A stretch of 64,000 nt of DNA from Meira nashicola. Taxonomy: Eukaryota; Basidiomycota; Exobasidiomycetes; Exobasidiales; Brachybasidiaceae. The DNA lies in the NCBI GenBank assembly GCA_001600355.1, contig BCJU01000002.1, positions 3,596,001 to 3,660,000 on the forward strand, given 5' to 3'. Positions 20,370 through 30,742 of this stretch are shown one piece after another (within the stretch, counting starts at the first letter, position 1; each line of letters starts with the position of its first letter). Made by a program: the position numbers and the translations under genes. The notes below the pieces were generated by a model. It was not told the DNA's origin, did not search any database, and saw only the letters and a list, made by a program, of their open reading frames with translations.

Positions 20370-21680
20370 ATGATGGCTGCACCTGCCGCTGCCGCCACAG
20401 CTACTGCAATTAGCAGCGGACCATCTTCTTCAACAACTTCTACACTCCAACGACGTGTCCGATTAATTCATCCCGCCACATTAGAAAAACATAATACTGA
20501 ATCATCATTATGGGTGGTGATGAAAGATCGCGTTTATGATGTTACAGATTTTGCACCTGATCATCCCGGTGGAGATGAATTGATTTTGCAATATGCCGGA
20601 AAGGATATGGGAAATATAATGGAAGATCCTTCAGAACATTCTCATTCTGATAGCGCTTTTGAATTATTGGAAGAATATTTCATCGGTAAATTGGCAACCT
20701 CAGCAGAAGAGAAACAAGCAAGCGGCGAAAGTCATGGAAACCCAGCATACATTCTACCAGCAAACGAAGGAATTGTGATTGATGCAGATTATCAACCTGA
20801 CGATACTGATGTGTCTGGAGATTTCAAGAAGCATCAATTCTTAGATCTTAACAAACCATTGATCATGCAGGTTTGGAACGCAAAATTCTCCAAGGAATTC
20901 TATATGAGACAAGTTCATTCGCCACGCCATCTCAAAGAACCTGCCCGTTTGTTTGGACCATGGTACTTAGAGATGTTTACTAGAACGCCATGGTATGTTG
21001 TGCCCCTCATCTGGCTTCCCATTGCAACCGCATTATTTGTCAGAAGTGCTTATCAGTTCTCACAATGGGGCGGAGATCAACTTTCTGGCTCTTTTGGCTC
21101 TGCACCTGCAGCAGCCGCAACAGCTTTCGTCAACATGACAAAATCTTCCAACACTGATTATCAAGACATTTTTGCTCGTTCTGCTCAAGCTGGTCAATCA
21201 ATTGCTTCGATCAAAATTGCCTCTCTAGCTCTTACTTTACCTTGCTTCGTTTTTGGAGTTTTTGTTTGGACAGTCTTGGAGTATACAATGCATCGCTTCT
21301 TGTTCCATATCGATGATTGGTTGCCCGACCGACCTTTCTTTTTGATGTTACACTTTTTGTTGCACGGTATTCATCATTACGTACCTATGGACCGTTTGCG
21401 ATTGGTCATGCCTCCGATTTTATTCTTTGTGCTTTCTTATCCTTTCACACAATTGGCACACGCAATCTTCCCTGCAGCAATCGCAAATGGTGTAATCTCA
21501 GGAGCGTTCTTTATGTATGTTGGATATGATTGCACGCATTATGCATTGCATCATCAACGGTTGCCTGAATACGTTCGCAAACTCAAAGCAAAGCATTTGG
21601 GACATCATTACTCCAATCCAGATAAATTCTTTGGAGTCACATCCCGCTTTTGGGATTGGGTATTTGAAACGGATAAGTAG
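20370..21680 (+). CDS. SCS7: Sphingolipid fatty acid alpha-hydroxylase (Scs7/FA2H type)
   Basis: ER membrane enzyme that 2-hydroxylates the very-long-chain acyl group of ceramide. 436 residues. The N-terminal cytochrome b5 domain carries the heme motif HPGGDE (His65) with its second His in the SEHSHSD region. The hydroxylase half has the di-iron histidine boxes HRFLFH (308-313), HGIHH (332-336), HYALHH (390-395) and HLGHH (409-413). Hydrophobic stretches near 210-225, 275-300 and 345-375 form the membrane part. It is about 50 residues longer than yeast Scs7, mainly from an Ala/Ser-rich start and a loop near residues 225-270. A second ATG directly follows the first. Single exon, convergent with the glutathione peroxidase gene. 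Confidence 0.96.
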   Translation: MMAAPAAAATATAISSGPSSSTTSTLQRRVRLIHPATLEKHNTESSLWVVMKDRVYDVTDFAPDHPGGDELILQYAGKDMGNIMEDPSEHSHSDSAFELLEEYFIGKLATSAEEKQASGESHGNPAYILPANEGIVIDADYQPDDTDVSGDFKKHQFLDLNKPLIMQVWNAKFSKEFYMRQVHSPRHLKEPARLFGPWYLEMFTRTPWYVVPLIWLPIATALFVRSAYQFSQWGGDQLSGSFGSAPAAAATAFVNMTKSSNTDYQDIFARSAQAGQSIASIKIASLALTLPCFVFGVFVWTVLEYTMHRFLFHIDDWLPDRPFFLMLHFLLHGIHHYVPMDRLRLVMPPILFFVLSYPFTQLAHAIFPAAIANGVISGAFFMYVGYDCTHYALHHQRLPEYVRKLKAKHLGHHYSNPDKFFGVTSRFWDWVFETDK

Positions 21681-21825
21681 TTGTGCACATTAATACCATT
21701 CATTTGTAGCTCATTATATCAATTTATCATCTTTGCATTCATTGAAGTGCGTCTGAGAACATAGTTAGGGGTATGCGATTGATAGGTACAGAGAAGTGGT
21801 ACATGTTCCTCAACATTTTATGAAA

Positions 21826-22374
21826 TCAAGCTGCCAAAAGTTCTTTGACTTTTGGTTCAATGGCTGAAGGTTTAACAGTAGGTGCATAACGTTCAACCAC
21901 GCTACCATCTTTAGCGATCAAGAATTTGGTAAAGTTCCATTTGATACCTTGTGTACCGAGAAGGCCAGGTTTAGCAGCTTTGAGGAATTTGAAAACTTCG
22001 TTTGTATTTCCACCATTTACGTCACTTTTTGCCATGATATCAAATGAAACACCATAATTCTTTTGACAAAATGCTCCAATACCTTCATCATCTGCTGGAT
22101 CTTGATTGGCGAATTGATTGCATGGGAAGCCCAATACCACTAAACCTTTATCAGCGTATTCTTTATGTAGCTTTTCCAATTCTTCGACTGTGGGGATACA
22201 TAAGAAAGTTCAGCATGAAGGTCAGGATCGTGTATAAAAATCATACTCACATTGAGGTGTAAAACCACATTTTGATGCAGTGTTTACAACAAGGACAACC
22301 TTTCCCTTTAATTGGTCAAAGGTGTAATCTTGACCTTTTGGCTTTTCAGCTTTTAATTCGTAGAAAGAGACCAT
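21826..22374 (-). CDS. Glutathione peroxidase-like thiol peroxidase (Hyr1/Gpx3 type)
   Basis: Reduces hydroperoxides. In yeast the Gpx3/Hyr1 member uses thioredoxin and also senses peroxide for Yap1. Two exons on the minus strand, 22374-22251 and 22187-21826, with a 63-nt phase-1 intron (GTGAGT donor, CCCACAG acceptor). The joined protein is 161 residues, the usual length. Catalytic Cys36 lies in NTASKCGFTPQ, Gln70 in FANQDP, and Trp125-Asn126 in IKWNF, forming the tetrad. Cys82 in GAFCQKNYG is at the position of the resolving cysteine of Hyr1, so this should be a two-Cys thioredoxin-dependent enzyme rather than a selenium type. Starts MVSFYELKAEKPKGQDYTF, without a targeting sequence. Confidence 0.95.
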
Positions 22375-22895
22375 ATTATCAGATTTGTATAAGGAGATGA
22401 AAGTTATAATGAAAGAATTTATTTTTGTCTGTCAAATTATCTTTCACTTTTCTTCGAACACGCCACAATGATGCATACATTCATTCATTCATAAAATCTC
22501 CGTGGATTATCGTGAAATCTACAAAATAAGTGGTTGGAAATTACACAGGCACGATGCACATTCCGGATCACAATTTTAGTCCATTATTCACCAGAGTGGC
22601 ATGATCCGAGAATGATGCATGATGAAGTGTACCACCATATAAAACGCGTTCGCAAACACTGTTGTGCAGTGCGCTGCGTGTCTCTCTCTTTTTTTAACAA
22701 TCGCCGGCACTTCGCAAAGCCCGATTCCGATACGAAATCAAAGAAGGGCAAGGCGTAATTTCATACACCGAAAACAATCTTATGTAAGCAATTGGTGATT
22801 TTCGATCAAAGGAGTCCGTGCGTCAAGTAACAGTCCACGTCCACCCTCAACCAATTTCCATTCGCTTTCCAACCACACCATGCAATCCTAGGAGG
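22375..22895. other. Divergent promoter between glutathione peroxidase and VPS34
   Basis: No gene supported. An open frame continues upstream of the VPS34 ATG but only to a GTG at 22818. Contains ACGCGT at 22644-22649 and a near match (GCGCTGCGTG) at 22671 to the GC-rich word noted elsewhere in the window. Confidence 0.5.
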
Positions 22896-25661
22896 ATGGA
22901 TAGAGATTTTTACAGCTTTGCACGTCTTTGTGACGTCAAGCTTCCGTTAACGATACGAATTGCATCTTTACAGGGAAAAGCATTGCCAAAGCATGATTTA
23001 TTCATCACTGTTCGACTATATGCAGAAAATAAACCTTTAACGCCAATTTATCAAACAGCATACAAGTCTTTTCGACAGACTAAAAATGATCAATCTATCT
23101 CTTTTGATAGTCTCAAAGATTCTACAGAGAAAGGTTTATCGAGAGATTTTAGCGAATTGATTGTATTCCCGATTCGATTGGCAGATTTACCGCTTTCTTC
23201 ACAAATCACATTCACCGTTTGGGATGCTGCAAGTATTCAGGAGATTGAGGATGAAGAGGCACGCTTGGAAGAAGATCCTCCAGCTACAGACCGAGAGAGT
23301 ATACGAATTGCCAATGGACAGCCTATGGCCAAAGTGTTAGGTGGGACAACGATGCGATTATTCGGCAAGAAAGGTACACTCAAGAAAGCATCTCACAGAT
23401 TGTACCTTTGGAAAGACAAGGAAGGGGATGGGTCATTTGAAACTTCAACTCCGAGCAAAGTGGATTCAATCACGAATTCTGGTGAGAATGGGAAAAAGAA
23501 TGATCAGATGGCAAGACTGGAAAAGTTGATCAAGATGCATGAAAGGAACGATCTACCGCACTTGCTTTGGTTGGATAAATTGGCATACAGACAAATTGAG
23601 AAAATTCACTTGGAAGAATCTTTACAATCTGAAGACATATTCTTGTATGTTGATCTGCCAAGGTTTGAGATTCCGATCGTATATTGCGAGCAAGAAGCAT
23701 CTTTGCCAACGCCAACGATAGGATCTCAAGCCACACAAGCGGGTCCCCTGACAAGTGATGCAACACTAGGACCAAATGCAGGTACATCATCTGCTTCTCG
23801 TGGCATTGATGCTAGTCTGTTTACTGTGTATGATGGTGATATGCTAATGGAACGTGAAAATCCAGTAGAGGCGAAGCATAGAAGATTAGTGCGCAGTCAT
23901 CGAAGTGGCCCATTGGATCGAGAATTGAAGCCGAACGCAAATGTGCGGGACGAACTGAATGAGATTCTATCTTATCCACCCACAAGAACACTCACATCTT
24001 CCGAATCTGATCTCATTTGGTCTTTCCGCTTCTACCTTACAAGATTTTCTGGTGGTCTGACAAAGTTTCTCAAATCTGTTTCCTGGTCAGATCAAAGCGA
24101 AGCAAAACAGGCAACGGAAACTTTGATGCCGATGTGGAGTGAGATCGGTATGGATGATGCTTTAGAATTGCTTGGACCGGGATTCAAAGATTCTCGTGTG
24201 AGAGCGTACGCTGTTCGTACCTTGGAAAGGGCGGATGATGACGAGTTGTTGTTATATCTGTTACAACTGGTACAAGCACTAAAATTTGATGTTTTATCCT
24301 TCAGAAAAGAGACGCCCAATACATCCTTCCACACTGCTAATGACGTTCAGTCAACTGCTTCTTCAGCTACTGTAGTTGATAGCGGTTTGGCAGACCTTTT
24401 AATCAGAAGGGCTGTGAATAATCAGGTATTTGGCAACGATTTGTACTGGTACTTGGAGGTGGAATGTGAGGATCGGAAATATGGCAAAATGTTCAGAAGG
24501 GTTAGGACGATGTTATTAGAGCGCCTTAATCGTTCAGACAAAGGACTTCAATTACGCGAAACCTTTAAAAGGCAAACAGAATTACTCAAGCTGCTTTCAT
24601 CGCAAGCGAAAGAATTGCGTCTTTCGAAAGATGCACGACCGAAAAAGATCGACAAACTTCGTGCTTTACTCAACGATCACAAGAACAACTTGAGTCATTT
24701 TGATCCACCGCTCATGCTGCCTCTCGATGCAAGGATCAACACAACAGGTATTCGAGCTGAACGAAGTACGATATTCAAGAGTAGCTTGTTCCCTCTTTTA
24801 TTGCATTTCGAGAGATCTTCTACCGTATCTACGACCGGAAGCACGAATGAAACACCAACAAATGTCAATCCACAAAGCGAAGATTATGCGGTTATTTTCA
24901 AAAATGGTGATGATATGCGACAAGATCAATTGGTAATTCAATTATTTACCTTGATGGATCGTTTGTGGCGAAACGAAAATTTGGATCTATGCATTATGCC
25001 ATACAAAGTCATGGCAACGGGAACAACGGACGGAATGATGCAATACATCGAAAGTTTGAGCTTGGCAGCCATTTTAGCGCAATACGGCAACAGTCTTTTA
25101 AATTATTTGAGAAGTCACTTTCCCGATCAAAGTGAAGAAGGGGTTTATGGAGTAAAAGCGAGCGTATTTGACACATATGTAAGAAGTTGTGCAGGATACT
25201 GTGTGATCACGTATATTTTGGGTGTTGGTGATCGACATATGGATAATCTGTTACTCACTCCTGATGGTCACTTTTTCCATGTCGATTTTGGTTATATACT
25301 CAATCGTGATCCAAAGCCTTTTCCACCTCCCGTCAAAGTTTCCCGTGAAATGGTAGACGCAATGGGTGGAACACAATCACCGCATTATCTCAAATTCAAA
25401 AAGTTTTGTTTTACAGCATTTATCACTTTGCGTAAAAATGCAAATTTAATTTTAAACTTGATCAATTTGATGATTGATGCAAACGTTACCGATATCCGAT
25501 TTGAACCTGACAAAGCCGTTCTCAAAGTTCAAGAAAAGTTTAAGCTGGATTTGTCGGATGAAGAAGCGATTAGTTCATTTGACGAGATGTTGAACGAAAC
25601 TTCCTACATCACCGTCATGCTGGATAGATTGCATGATGCCGCTCAATTCTTCCGTAGCTAA
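22896..25661 (+). CDS. VPS34: Phosphatidylinositol 3-kinase, class III (Vps34)
   Basis: Makes PtdIns3P for endosomal sorting and autophagy in complex with Vps15 and Vps30. I start at the ATG at 22896 (MDRDFYSFARLCDVKLPLTIRI), giving 921 residues, because the longer frame begins at GTG. Domains in order: C2 (about 20-190), PI3K helical accessory domain (about 340-550) and the kinase domain (about 620-921). Kinase hallmarks are FKNGDDMRQDQLVIQ, the catalytic loop GVGDRHMDN (776-784) and the metal-binding HVDFG (795-799). The C-terminal helix needed for membrane activity is present (YITVMLDRLHDAAQFFRS). A low-complexity loop with Ser/Thr sits near residues 295-330. Single exon, about average for fungal Vps34. 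Confidence 0.97.
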   Translation: MDRDFYSFARLCDVKLPLTIRIASLQGKALPKHDLFITVRLYAENKPLTPIYQTAYKSFRQTKNDQSISFDSLKDSTEKGLSRDFSELIVFPIRLADLPLSSQITFTVWDAASIQEIEDEEARLEEDPPATDRESIRIANGQPMAKVLGGTTMRLFGKKGTLKKASHRLYLWKDKEGDGSFETSTPSKVDSITNSGENGKKNDQMARLEKLIKMHERNDLPHLLWLDKLAYRQIEKIHLEESLQSEDIFLYVDLPRFEIPIVYCEQEASLPTPTIGSQATQAGPLTSDATLGPNAGTSSASRGIDASLFTVYDGDMLMERENPVEAKHRRLVRSHRSGPLDRELKPNANVRDELNEILSYPPTRTLTSSESDLIWSFRFYLTRFSGGLTKFLKSVSWSDQSEAKQATETLMPMWSEIGMDDALELLGPGFKDSRVRAYAVRTLERADDDELLLYLLQLVQALKFDVLSFRKETPNTSFHTANDVQSTASSATVVDSGLADLLIRRAVNNQVFGNDLYWYLEVECEDRKYGKMFRRVRTMLLERLNRSDKGLQLRETFKRQTELLKLLSSQAKELRLSKDARPKKIDKLRALLNDHKNNLSHFDPPLMLPLDARINTTGIRAERSTIFKSSLFPLLLHFERSSTVSTTGSTNETPTNVNPQSEDYAVIFKNGDDMRQDQLVIQLFTLMDRLWRNENLDLCIMPYKVMATGTTDGMMQYIESLSLAAILAQYGNSLLNYLRSHFPDQSEEGVYGVKASVFDTYVRSCAGYCVITYILGVGDRHMDNLLLTPDGHFFHVDFGYILNRDPKPFPPPVKVSREMVDAMGGTQSPHYLKFKKFCFTAFITLRKNANLILNLINLMIDANVTDIRFEPDKAVLKVQEKFKLDLSDEEAISSFDEMLNETSYITVMLDRLHDAAQFFRS

Positions 25662-25775
25662 TGATACCCAAACACAAACTTGTAAGATTAACAATGTACT
25701 ATATCTCATTAAACTCAATTGTGGTGCAAATCCAGTACAAATAAATGATAATTTTTTCTGTTGATCATGAATGAA

Positions 25776-28700
25776 TCATTCTGGAAGCCAGCCATATTTA
25801 GGTGCAACACGGAATACGCGCAATAAACCGCTTTTGACATCATCCAAACGTAAGCTGACCTCTTCGGGAAGGCCGCCCTTTGAAGAAGCTTTTCCGGTTG
25901 CGGAAGACGTTGGAACGAGGATACAACGTAATTTACGCTTCTTTGAAGATTCTAAAGTAGCTTCTAAAACACAAGCAAATGCAGGTTCTTGTGTTGTTCC
26001 ATATGTGACGTGATAAGGTGTCAATCCACGCTTTCCTTTGAAATCTGCACCATGAAGAGCAACGATATCACCCGGTCGAATTTCATCTGAACCTTGATCG
26101 ACAGGCGTAGTTGCTGCTTGTGCAAGAACGATTGCGCCAAACGAAGAACCAACGGGAGGTAATGCGCTTTGATTGGTTGAGAAAGCGATTAAAGCGGTTA
26201 TGAAACCTTTTGATGTTCCATCTCCTAATTGTGTTTGTTGACCTTTTGTTAAAAATGAAGATGCTTGACGTGCAATTTTTGATCCCAACTGTTGTGACCA
26301 TGACATCATATCTTGCGTTTGTGGCCTTCCCGGTGCAAAGTTGTGCTTTTGTGCAATTTCTGTATGTTCTTCATTCGCATCATCGTCTTGATATTTGACA
26401 GAAATTGCCGTTGAGCTATAATCTTCAAACACAAGATCCACTCGAATTAGATGCAAAGATCCTTCATCTTGTACATTGACGTTGCGTACTGCATCTGGCC
26501 TCATCAATGTTGGAGGTAGCTTGACTGGACGGCCATGACGCCACCATTGACTGCTAGGCATCAGATCAATATCACGCGCTGATGGAGCAGAAGGTTGAAC
26601 ACCTTTAAGGGAAGAAGAGGAAGGGATTGCCTTTGCACTACCGATTGAGCTAGAACGATCTAATTTTAGGGAAGGCATTCTTGCTAATCCTCCATCAGCC
26701 GATAAATCTTGTTGAATTTGACCGATTGAAGCGATTGATCCTTGACGTCCAGGAGGTGCACGCGAAGGTGGTCTTGGAGGTGGACTGGATGGCAAGATTG
26801 GCGGGCTAGAAATTCTTGGAGGTTCTTGACTTGCAATTGGATCAGCAGCAGCTTCCAATTCCGCAATCTCTTCATTTGTTGCGCCTCGAGAATGTGAAAC
26901 AGTAGGCACAGGAGGACGAGCTCTAGTAGATCCAGATCTAGCCAAATCTCCTCCTACACCAAATGATTGGGATGCTCGCTTGGCCATATCAGGTGATCGG
27001 GCTGGCGGTGGTGGACTTTTGGTAGGAATTGGAGGTGGACTTCCGATTGCAGATCTAGGTGCGGGTGTTGGAATGACTGGTTCTTCTTCATCTTCTTCGA
27101 CAGGATCTTGAGATTCCACTGGATCCACTTGATCAGCCTCTCCTTCCTGGGTATCCTCGTTTACAGCCGGCTGTTCTTCAACTTCAGCTTCTTTCTCAAT
27201 TTCCTCTTCTGGCTCAACTGGCTCAACTGCCGGCTTTGGAGGTTTCCTGAATGGCATTGGCGCTCCCATGATTGGCATTCCTCCCATACGTGCCATACGT
27301 TCGGCCAATCGACTTCTTCTTTGACGTTCTTCTTCTTCTTCTGTGAGTTCTTCTGCAGGGGCAGCTTGTTCTTCTTGTGCAGGTTGTAATGCTTCTTCAT
27401 TTTCTCCTTCTTCATCCGATTCATCTGCTGGAACTGCCATACGTGGTTTAGGAGCAGCCAAGACAGGAGCAGGAGATGCTTCTGCTTCTCTTGTGTCATC
27501 TTGCAAACCCTCTACGCTTGCCATCAAAGAAGATTCTCTTCTTCCAACAGGTGAAGCAGACGGTATTGGAGGAGCGCGTGTCGGAGCGGGAGACAACGTT
27601 CGAGGTTCATCTTCTTGTGCAGGCGGTAGAGATGACTTTGGCATTGGAGGAGCTCGACTTGGTGGTGGAGATGCAAATCTTTGAACTGTATCATCGTCAT
27701 CCATAGGTGGAATAGAGGATTTCGGTACAGGAGGTCTTGCACTTGGTGGACGAGGAGGAGCACTATTTGGTGGAGGAGGTGAAGAGATTGCTGCTCGATC
27801 AACGGCTGGCTCAGCTGTATCAAGCTCATTTTCGCTTTCATCAACAGCATCTCCCTCTAATTGTTTTTGATTTGACTCTGGTTCAGGTGTTCGTATGAAA
27901 GCTTCTAATTGTCGGGCATGCTCTTCCAATTCACTTTGCGAAACAGGCGTACTAGGCTCGAAGCTATCTGCATCTGTGATCGCTGATTGTTCCGTTTTTC
28001 GGCTAATGACTGAATCTTGTGTAGGTCTTCTTTCAGCTCGGATGGGTGGAGTTTCGTCAAATTCAGGTTCAATGACTTGCGGTGCACTTGGAGAAGTCTC
28101 TTTATCTTCATCAAGTGTAGATTTTGGTTCTTCAGTCAAGGCAGCAGCACCAATTCCTGTTGCACCTGCAACCACTGCACCTGCTGCCAATCCTTCAGTT
28201 TTAGAGATCGACTGATCTTCTTCCTCTTTCTCCTCCTTACTCTCTTCAATGCTTTGTTGTCTAGCAGGCTCGTCGGTTGAAGGAGAAACGCTCGTTGGTT
28301 GAGATGACGTTGAGCTCTTTTTCTTTCTCGGAGGTGCTGTTCGTCGAGGTACAGCGAGAGTCTTTTCTGATTTGGTATTCGTCGCTTCTTCTTTATCTTC
28401 AGTATCCCCTTCACGAGTAAGACCTTCATTTTGAGATTCTGCAACATCACTAGAAGCATCAATTGTAGATCGAGAATCTGTGGATAATTTTCTAGGCTTA
28501 GAAGGAGGTGCTGGTGCTCCAAACATTGCCGGACCTGGACCGCCTCCCATTCTTCTACCTCCCAAAGCTGCCATTCTTTTTGCAATAGCAGCTCTCCTTT
28601 CTGCTTCAATTTCTTCCTCTGTCTTTTCTTCTCCGTCTTCATTCGTTGATGATATTTGTACTGTAGCATTTTCTTCTGATTCAATAGAAACTTCTTTAGG

Positions 28701-29726
28701 CTGTTGTTCGCTTTCATCTTTTTCAAGCGTGTCTTCATTTGCTTCTTCTGTTTCCTTCGCAACAGTTTCCTCAGTGTCCTGTTTTGTCGGACTTCCCATC
28801 GAAGCTAATGCTGCCGCTCTTTTTTCTTCATCAATTCGACCTGGAGCGGGTTTAGGTGCTGGCTTGGCGGCTGCTGCTTCACGTTGAGAAGAAGATGTTT
28901 CGTTACGCTGTAATGCTGCCATGCGCTCTTTCAAGCTCATCTTGATGCTGGTTTGAGCATCAGCAGCACTAAAGCCGACATTGGATTTGTCTTTTTGCGA
29001 TTCAACGACTGATTCTGGAGTTGTAGTTTGCTCTGTAGTGGATGCTGGCTTTTCTGCTGATCGATTTGTTGTCCTATTCAATTGAGCGGCTGATGGACCA
29101 GGCAAGATAGGTTTAGGACCACCGGGTGCAGGCGGTGGAGGTTTCCAGCCACCTCCTGGCTTGCCCCTTGGAATTGGAGGTGGAGCATCTTGAGGTTTAT
29201 TGAAAGCAGCAATTCGTGCTGCTAAACCGCTTGGCTTTGGTGCCAATGGAGGTGAAGATGGCTTCTTTGCAGGTTCGACCGGGGTAACAGCTGGGGTTGC
29301 TTTTTCCTCTTCCGCTCCTTCCACTCCTTTGGGAATGGCTGTGTCTGCTTCTTGTGTTGCCGGCTCTGTTTTCAGGACTTCTTCATTGACAGCTTTCGAA
29401 GCATCTTCCGATTTATCAACCGAGGTCGGAGAGACTACATCGATAGAATTCGTGTTTGAAAGCTCTTCTTTTTCTACTGGAGCGGAAGTTGGTGCTAGCT
29501 CAACATGGCTTGCAGGAAACGTTCCTGTTTTTGAACCATCTAAAGTTTCACCAATCAACCAACGATCATCTTCATCTTCATCCTCTTCTTCCTCATCATC
29601 ATCTTTTGGAGCAAGAGCAGTAACTCGAACCCGATCACCTTTACCAAAACTTAGATCATCTTTATGCGGCGATTTGTATTTCTTGACTGCAATTGCTTCG
29701 TAAGGAAAGTTTGCTTCCGATGCCAT
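25776..29726 (-). CDS. BBC1: SH3-domain actin-patch protein, Bbc1/Mti1-like
   Basis: Probable regulator of type I myosin and Arp2/3-driven actin at endocytic patches. The start is the ATG at 29726 (MASEANFPYEAIAVKKYKS), giving 1316 residues; an upstream ATG at 29897 adds an unlikely leader. An SH3 domain occupies about residues 1-70 (FPYEAIAVKKYKSPHKDDLSFGKGDRV split over its first strands). The long middle is acidic, Glu/Pro-rich and disordered, with many PPPxPP-like SH3 ligands and two copies of a short RMAALGG/RMARMGG motif. A conserved C-terminal domain (about 1070-1316, including SSQWWRHGRPVKLPP and HGADFKGKRGLTPYHVTYGT) matches my memory of the Bbc1/Aim3 C-terminal fold. Convergent with VPS34. 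Confidence 0.82.
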   Translation of the reverse strand: MASEANFPYEAIAVKKYKSPHKDDLSFGKGDRVRVTALAPKDDDEEEEDEDEDDRWLIGETLDGSKTGTFPASHVELAPTSAPVEKEELSNTNSIDVVSPTSVDKSEDASKAVNEEVLKTEPATQEADTAIPKGVEGAEEEKATPAVTPVEPAKKPSSPPLAPKPSGLAARIAAFNKPQDAPPPIPRGKPGGGWKPPPPAPGGPKPILPGPSAAQLNRTTNRSAEKPASTTEQTTTPESVVESQKDKSNVGFSAADAQTSIKMSLKERMAALQRNETSSSQREAAAAKPAPKPAPGRIDEEKRAAALASMGSPTKQDTEETVAKETEEANEDTLEKDESEQQPKEVSIESEENATVQISSTNEDGEEKTEEEIEAERRAAIAKRMAALGGRRMGGGPGPAMFGAPAPPSKPRKLSTDSRSTIDASSDVAESQNEGLTREGDTEDKEEATNTKSEKTLAVPRRTAPPRKKKSSTSSQPTSVSPSTDEPARQQSIEESKEEKEEEDQSISKTEGLAAGAVVAGATGIGAAALTEEPKSTLDEDKETSPSAPQVIEPEFDETPPIRAERRPTQDSVISRKTEQSAITDADSFEPSTPVSQSELEEHARQLEAFIRTPEPESNQKQLEGDAVDESENELDTAEPAVDRAAISSPPPPNSAPPRPPSARPPVPKSSIPPMDDDDTVQRFASPPPSRAPPMPKSSLPPAQEDEPRTLSPAPTRAPPIPSASPVGRRESSLMASVEGLQDDTREAEASPAPVLAAPKPRMAVPADESDEEGENEEALQPAQEEQAAPAEELTEEEEERQRRSRLAERMARMGGMPIMGAPMPFRKPPKPAVEPVEPEEEIEKEAEVEEQPAVNEDTQEGEADQVDPVESQDPVEEDEEEPVIPTPAPRSAIGSPPPIPTKSPPPPARSPDMAKRASQSFGVGGDLARSGSTRARPPVPTVSHSRGATNEEIAELEAAADPIASQEPPRISSPPILPSSPPPRPPSRAPPGRQGSIASIGQIQQDLSADGGLARMPSLKLDRSSSIGSAKAIPSSSSLKGVQPSAPSARDIDLMPSSQWWRHGRPVKLPPTLMRPDAVRNVNVQDEGSLHLIRVDLVFEDYSSTAISVKYQDDDANEEHTEIAQKHNFAPGRPQTQDMMSWSQQLGSKIARQASSFLTKGQQTQLGDGTSKGFITALIAFSTNQSALPPVGSSFGAIVLAQAATTPVDQGSDEIRPGDIVALHGADFKGKRGLTPYHVTYGTTQEPAFACVLEATLESSKKRKLRCILVPTSSATGKASSKGGLPEEVSLRLDDVKSGLLRVFRVAPKYGWLPE

Positions 29727-30742
29727 CTTTTGAAAAGAAAAGAATGGAAGCGGAGGGGTAAAGATGAAAGGTGGAAGGTTAACGTCATACCCCTTATTGT
29801 GTGTGTATGTGCCTTGCTTGATGGGTCCACATGGTTTTAGCGCCGCCTTTAAATGGAAACAAACAACAACAACAAACAGCTGGCGGGCGTGGTGCATGTA
29901 GTATGGTCAATGCATGCATTATTTGCCCAAAATAGAAGCTATGTGCCTTGGTGTCAGTGTGTTTAATATCAACGCGGTACAGCATCCCTTCTTAACGCGT
30001 AAAGATATCTTACTAATAAATGACTTTCTGTCATTGATAGTGAAACGGTTCGATATGATCTTTATATTGTGATAGTTGCAGTACTCCGTCATTCTCTCGG
30101 TTCATCATAATTGATTGTATATTGAGTGAGATATAAAGAGTTTATCTTTTCAGTCAGAGAAAGTCCATTGATTGAGCACGCATAACATACCTTGATAAGG
30201 AATGATGACAAAGAGGGTGTACCGCAAGTCCAATTCTCCGCAATATTTATGAGTGGTAATGAAAGAGCGGATTAGCGCTATTTTGAATACAAGCCAGAAC
30301 AAACGAATGAGTTTAGGCTTCCGTTTGGGTGCGGCGCCGTGAAATCATGCAACAGTCAACATTAAATGAAGCACTTTTTCAGTTTACTAGAACATTCTCT
30401 TACCATAATATAAAAGATGTTCTCGGCGTAATTTTTACAAAGACAGAATATTTGCTTCTTTTATTTTTTACAAATGAAATGGAAATTGAATTTTTTCTTA
30501 AGCCGGTAAGATGCGTCGTTCGCTTCCTCTTTTACCGAAAAAACAAAATCGCTCGATCGATCCCAAGATTACGGTGTACCGTCTTTGTCCGCTTGAAATT
30601 GCATAAAACAAAGGGATGTTATTCAAATACCGCCTTATAATCGCTGTGAGTATATTTCATTGTCAACTCTGCTGCGCACTTCAATTATACTCCTTCTACC
30701 ATCACACACGTTCTTTACCATCTTTCTCTTTTTTGCAAAGCT
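29727..30742. other. Intergenic region between BBC1 and lytic transglycosylase 1
   Basis: Divergent promoter region of about 1 kb. No gene is convincing; the open frame at 30329-30640 has no recognisable features. ACGCGT occurs at 29995-30000. I see no tRNA-like cloverleaf or repeat element. Confidence 0.5.

Noticed and set aside
22818..22895. N-terminal extension of VPS34
   Set aside because: Begins with GTG; the Vps34 fold starts right after the ATG at 22896.
30329..30640. 103-codon frame upstream of transglycosylase 1
   Set aside because: No signal, domain or paralog; lies in promoter-like AT-rich DNA.
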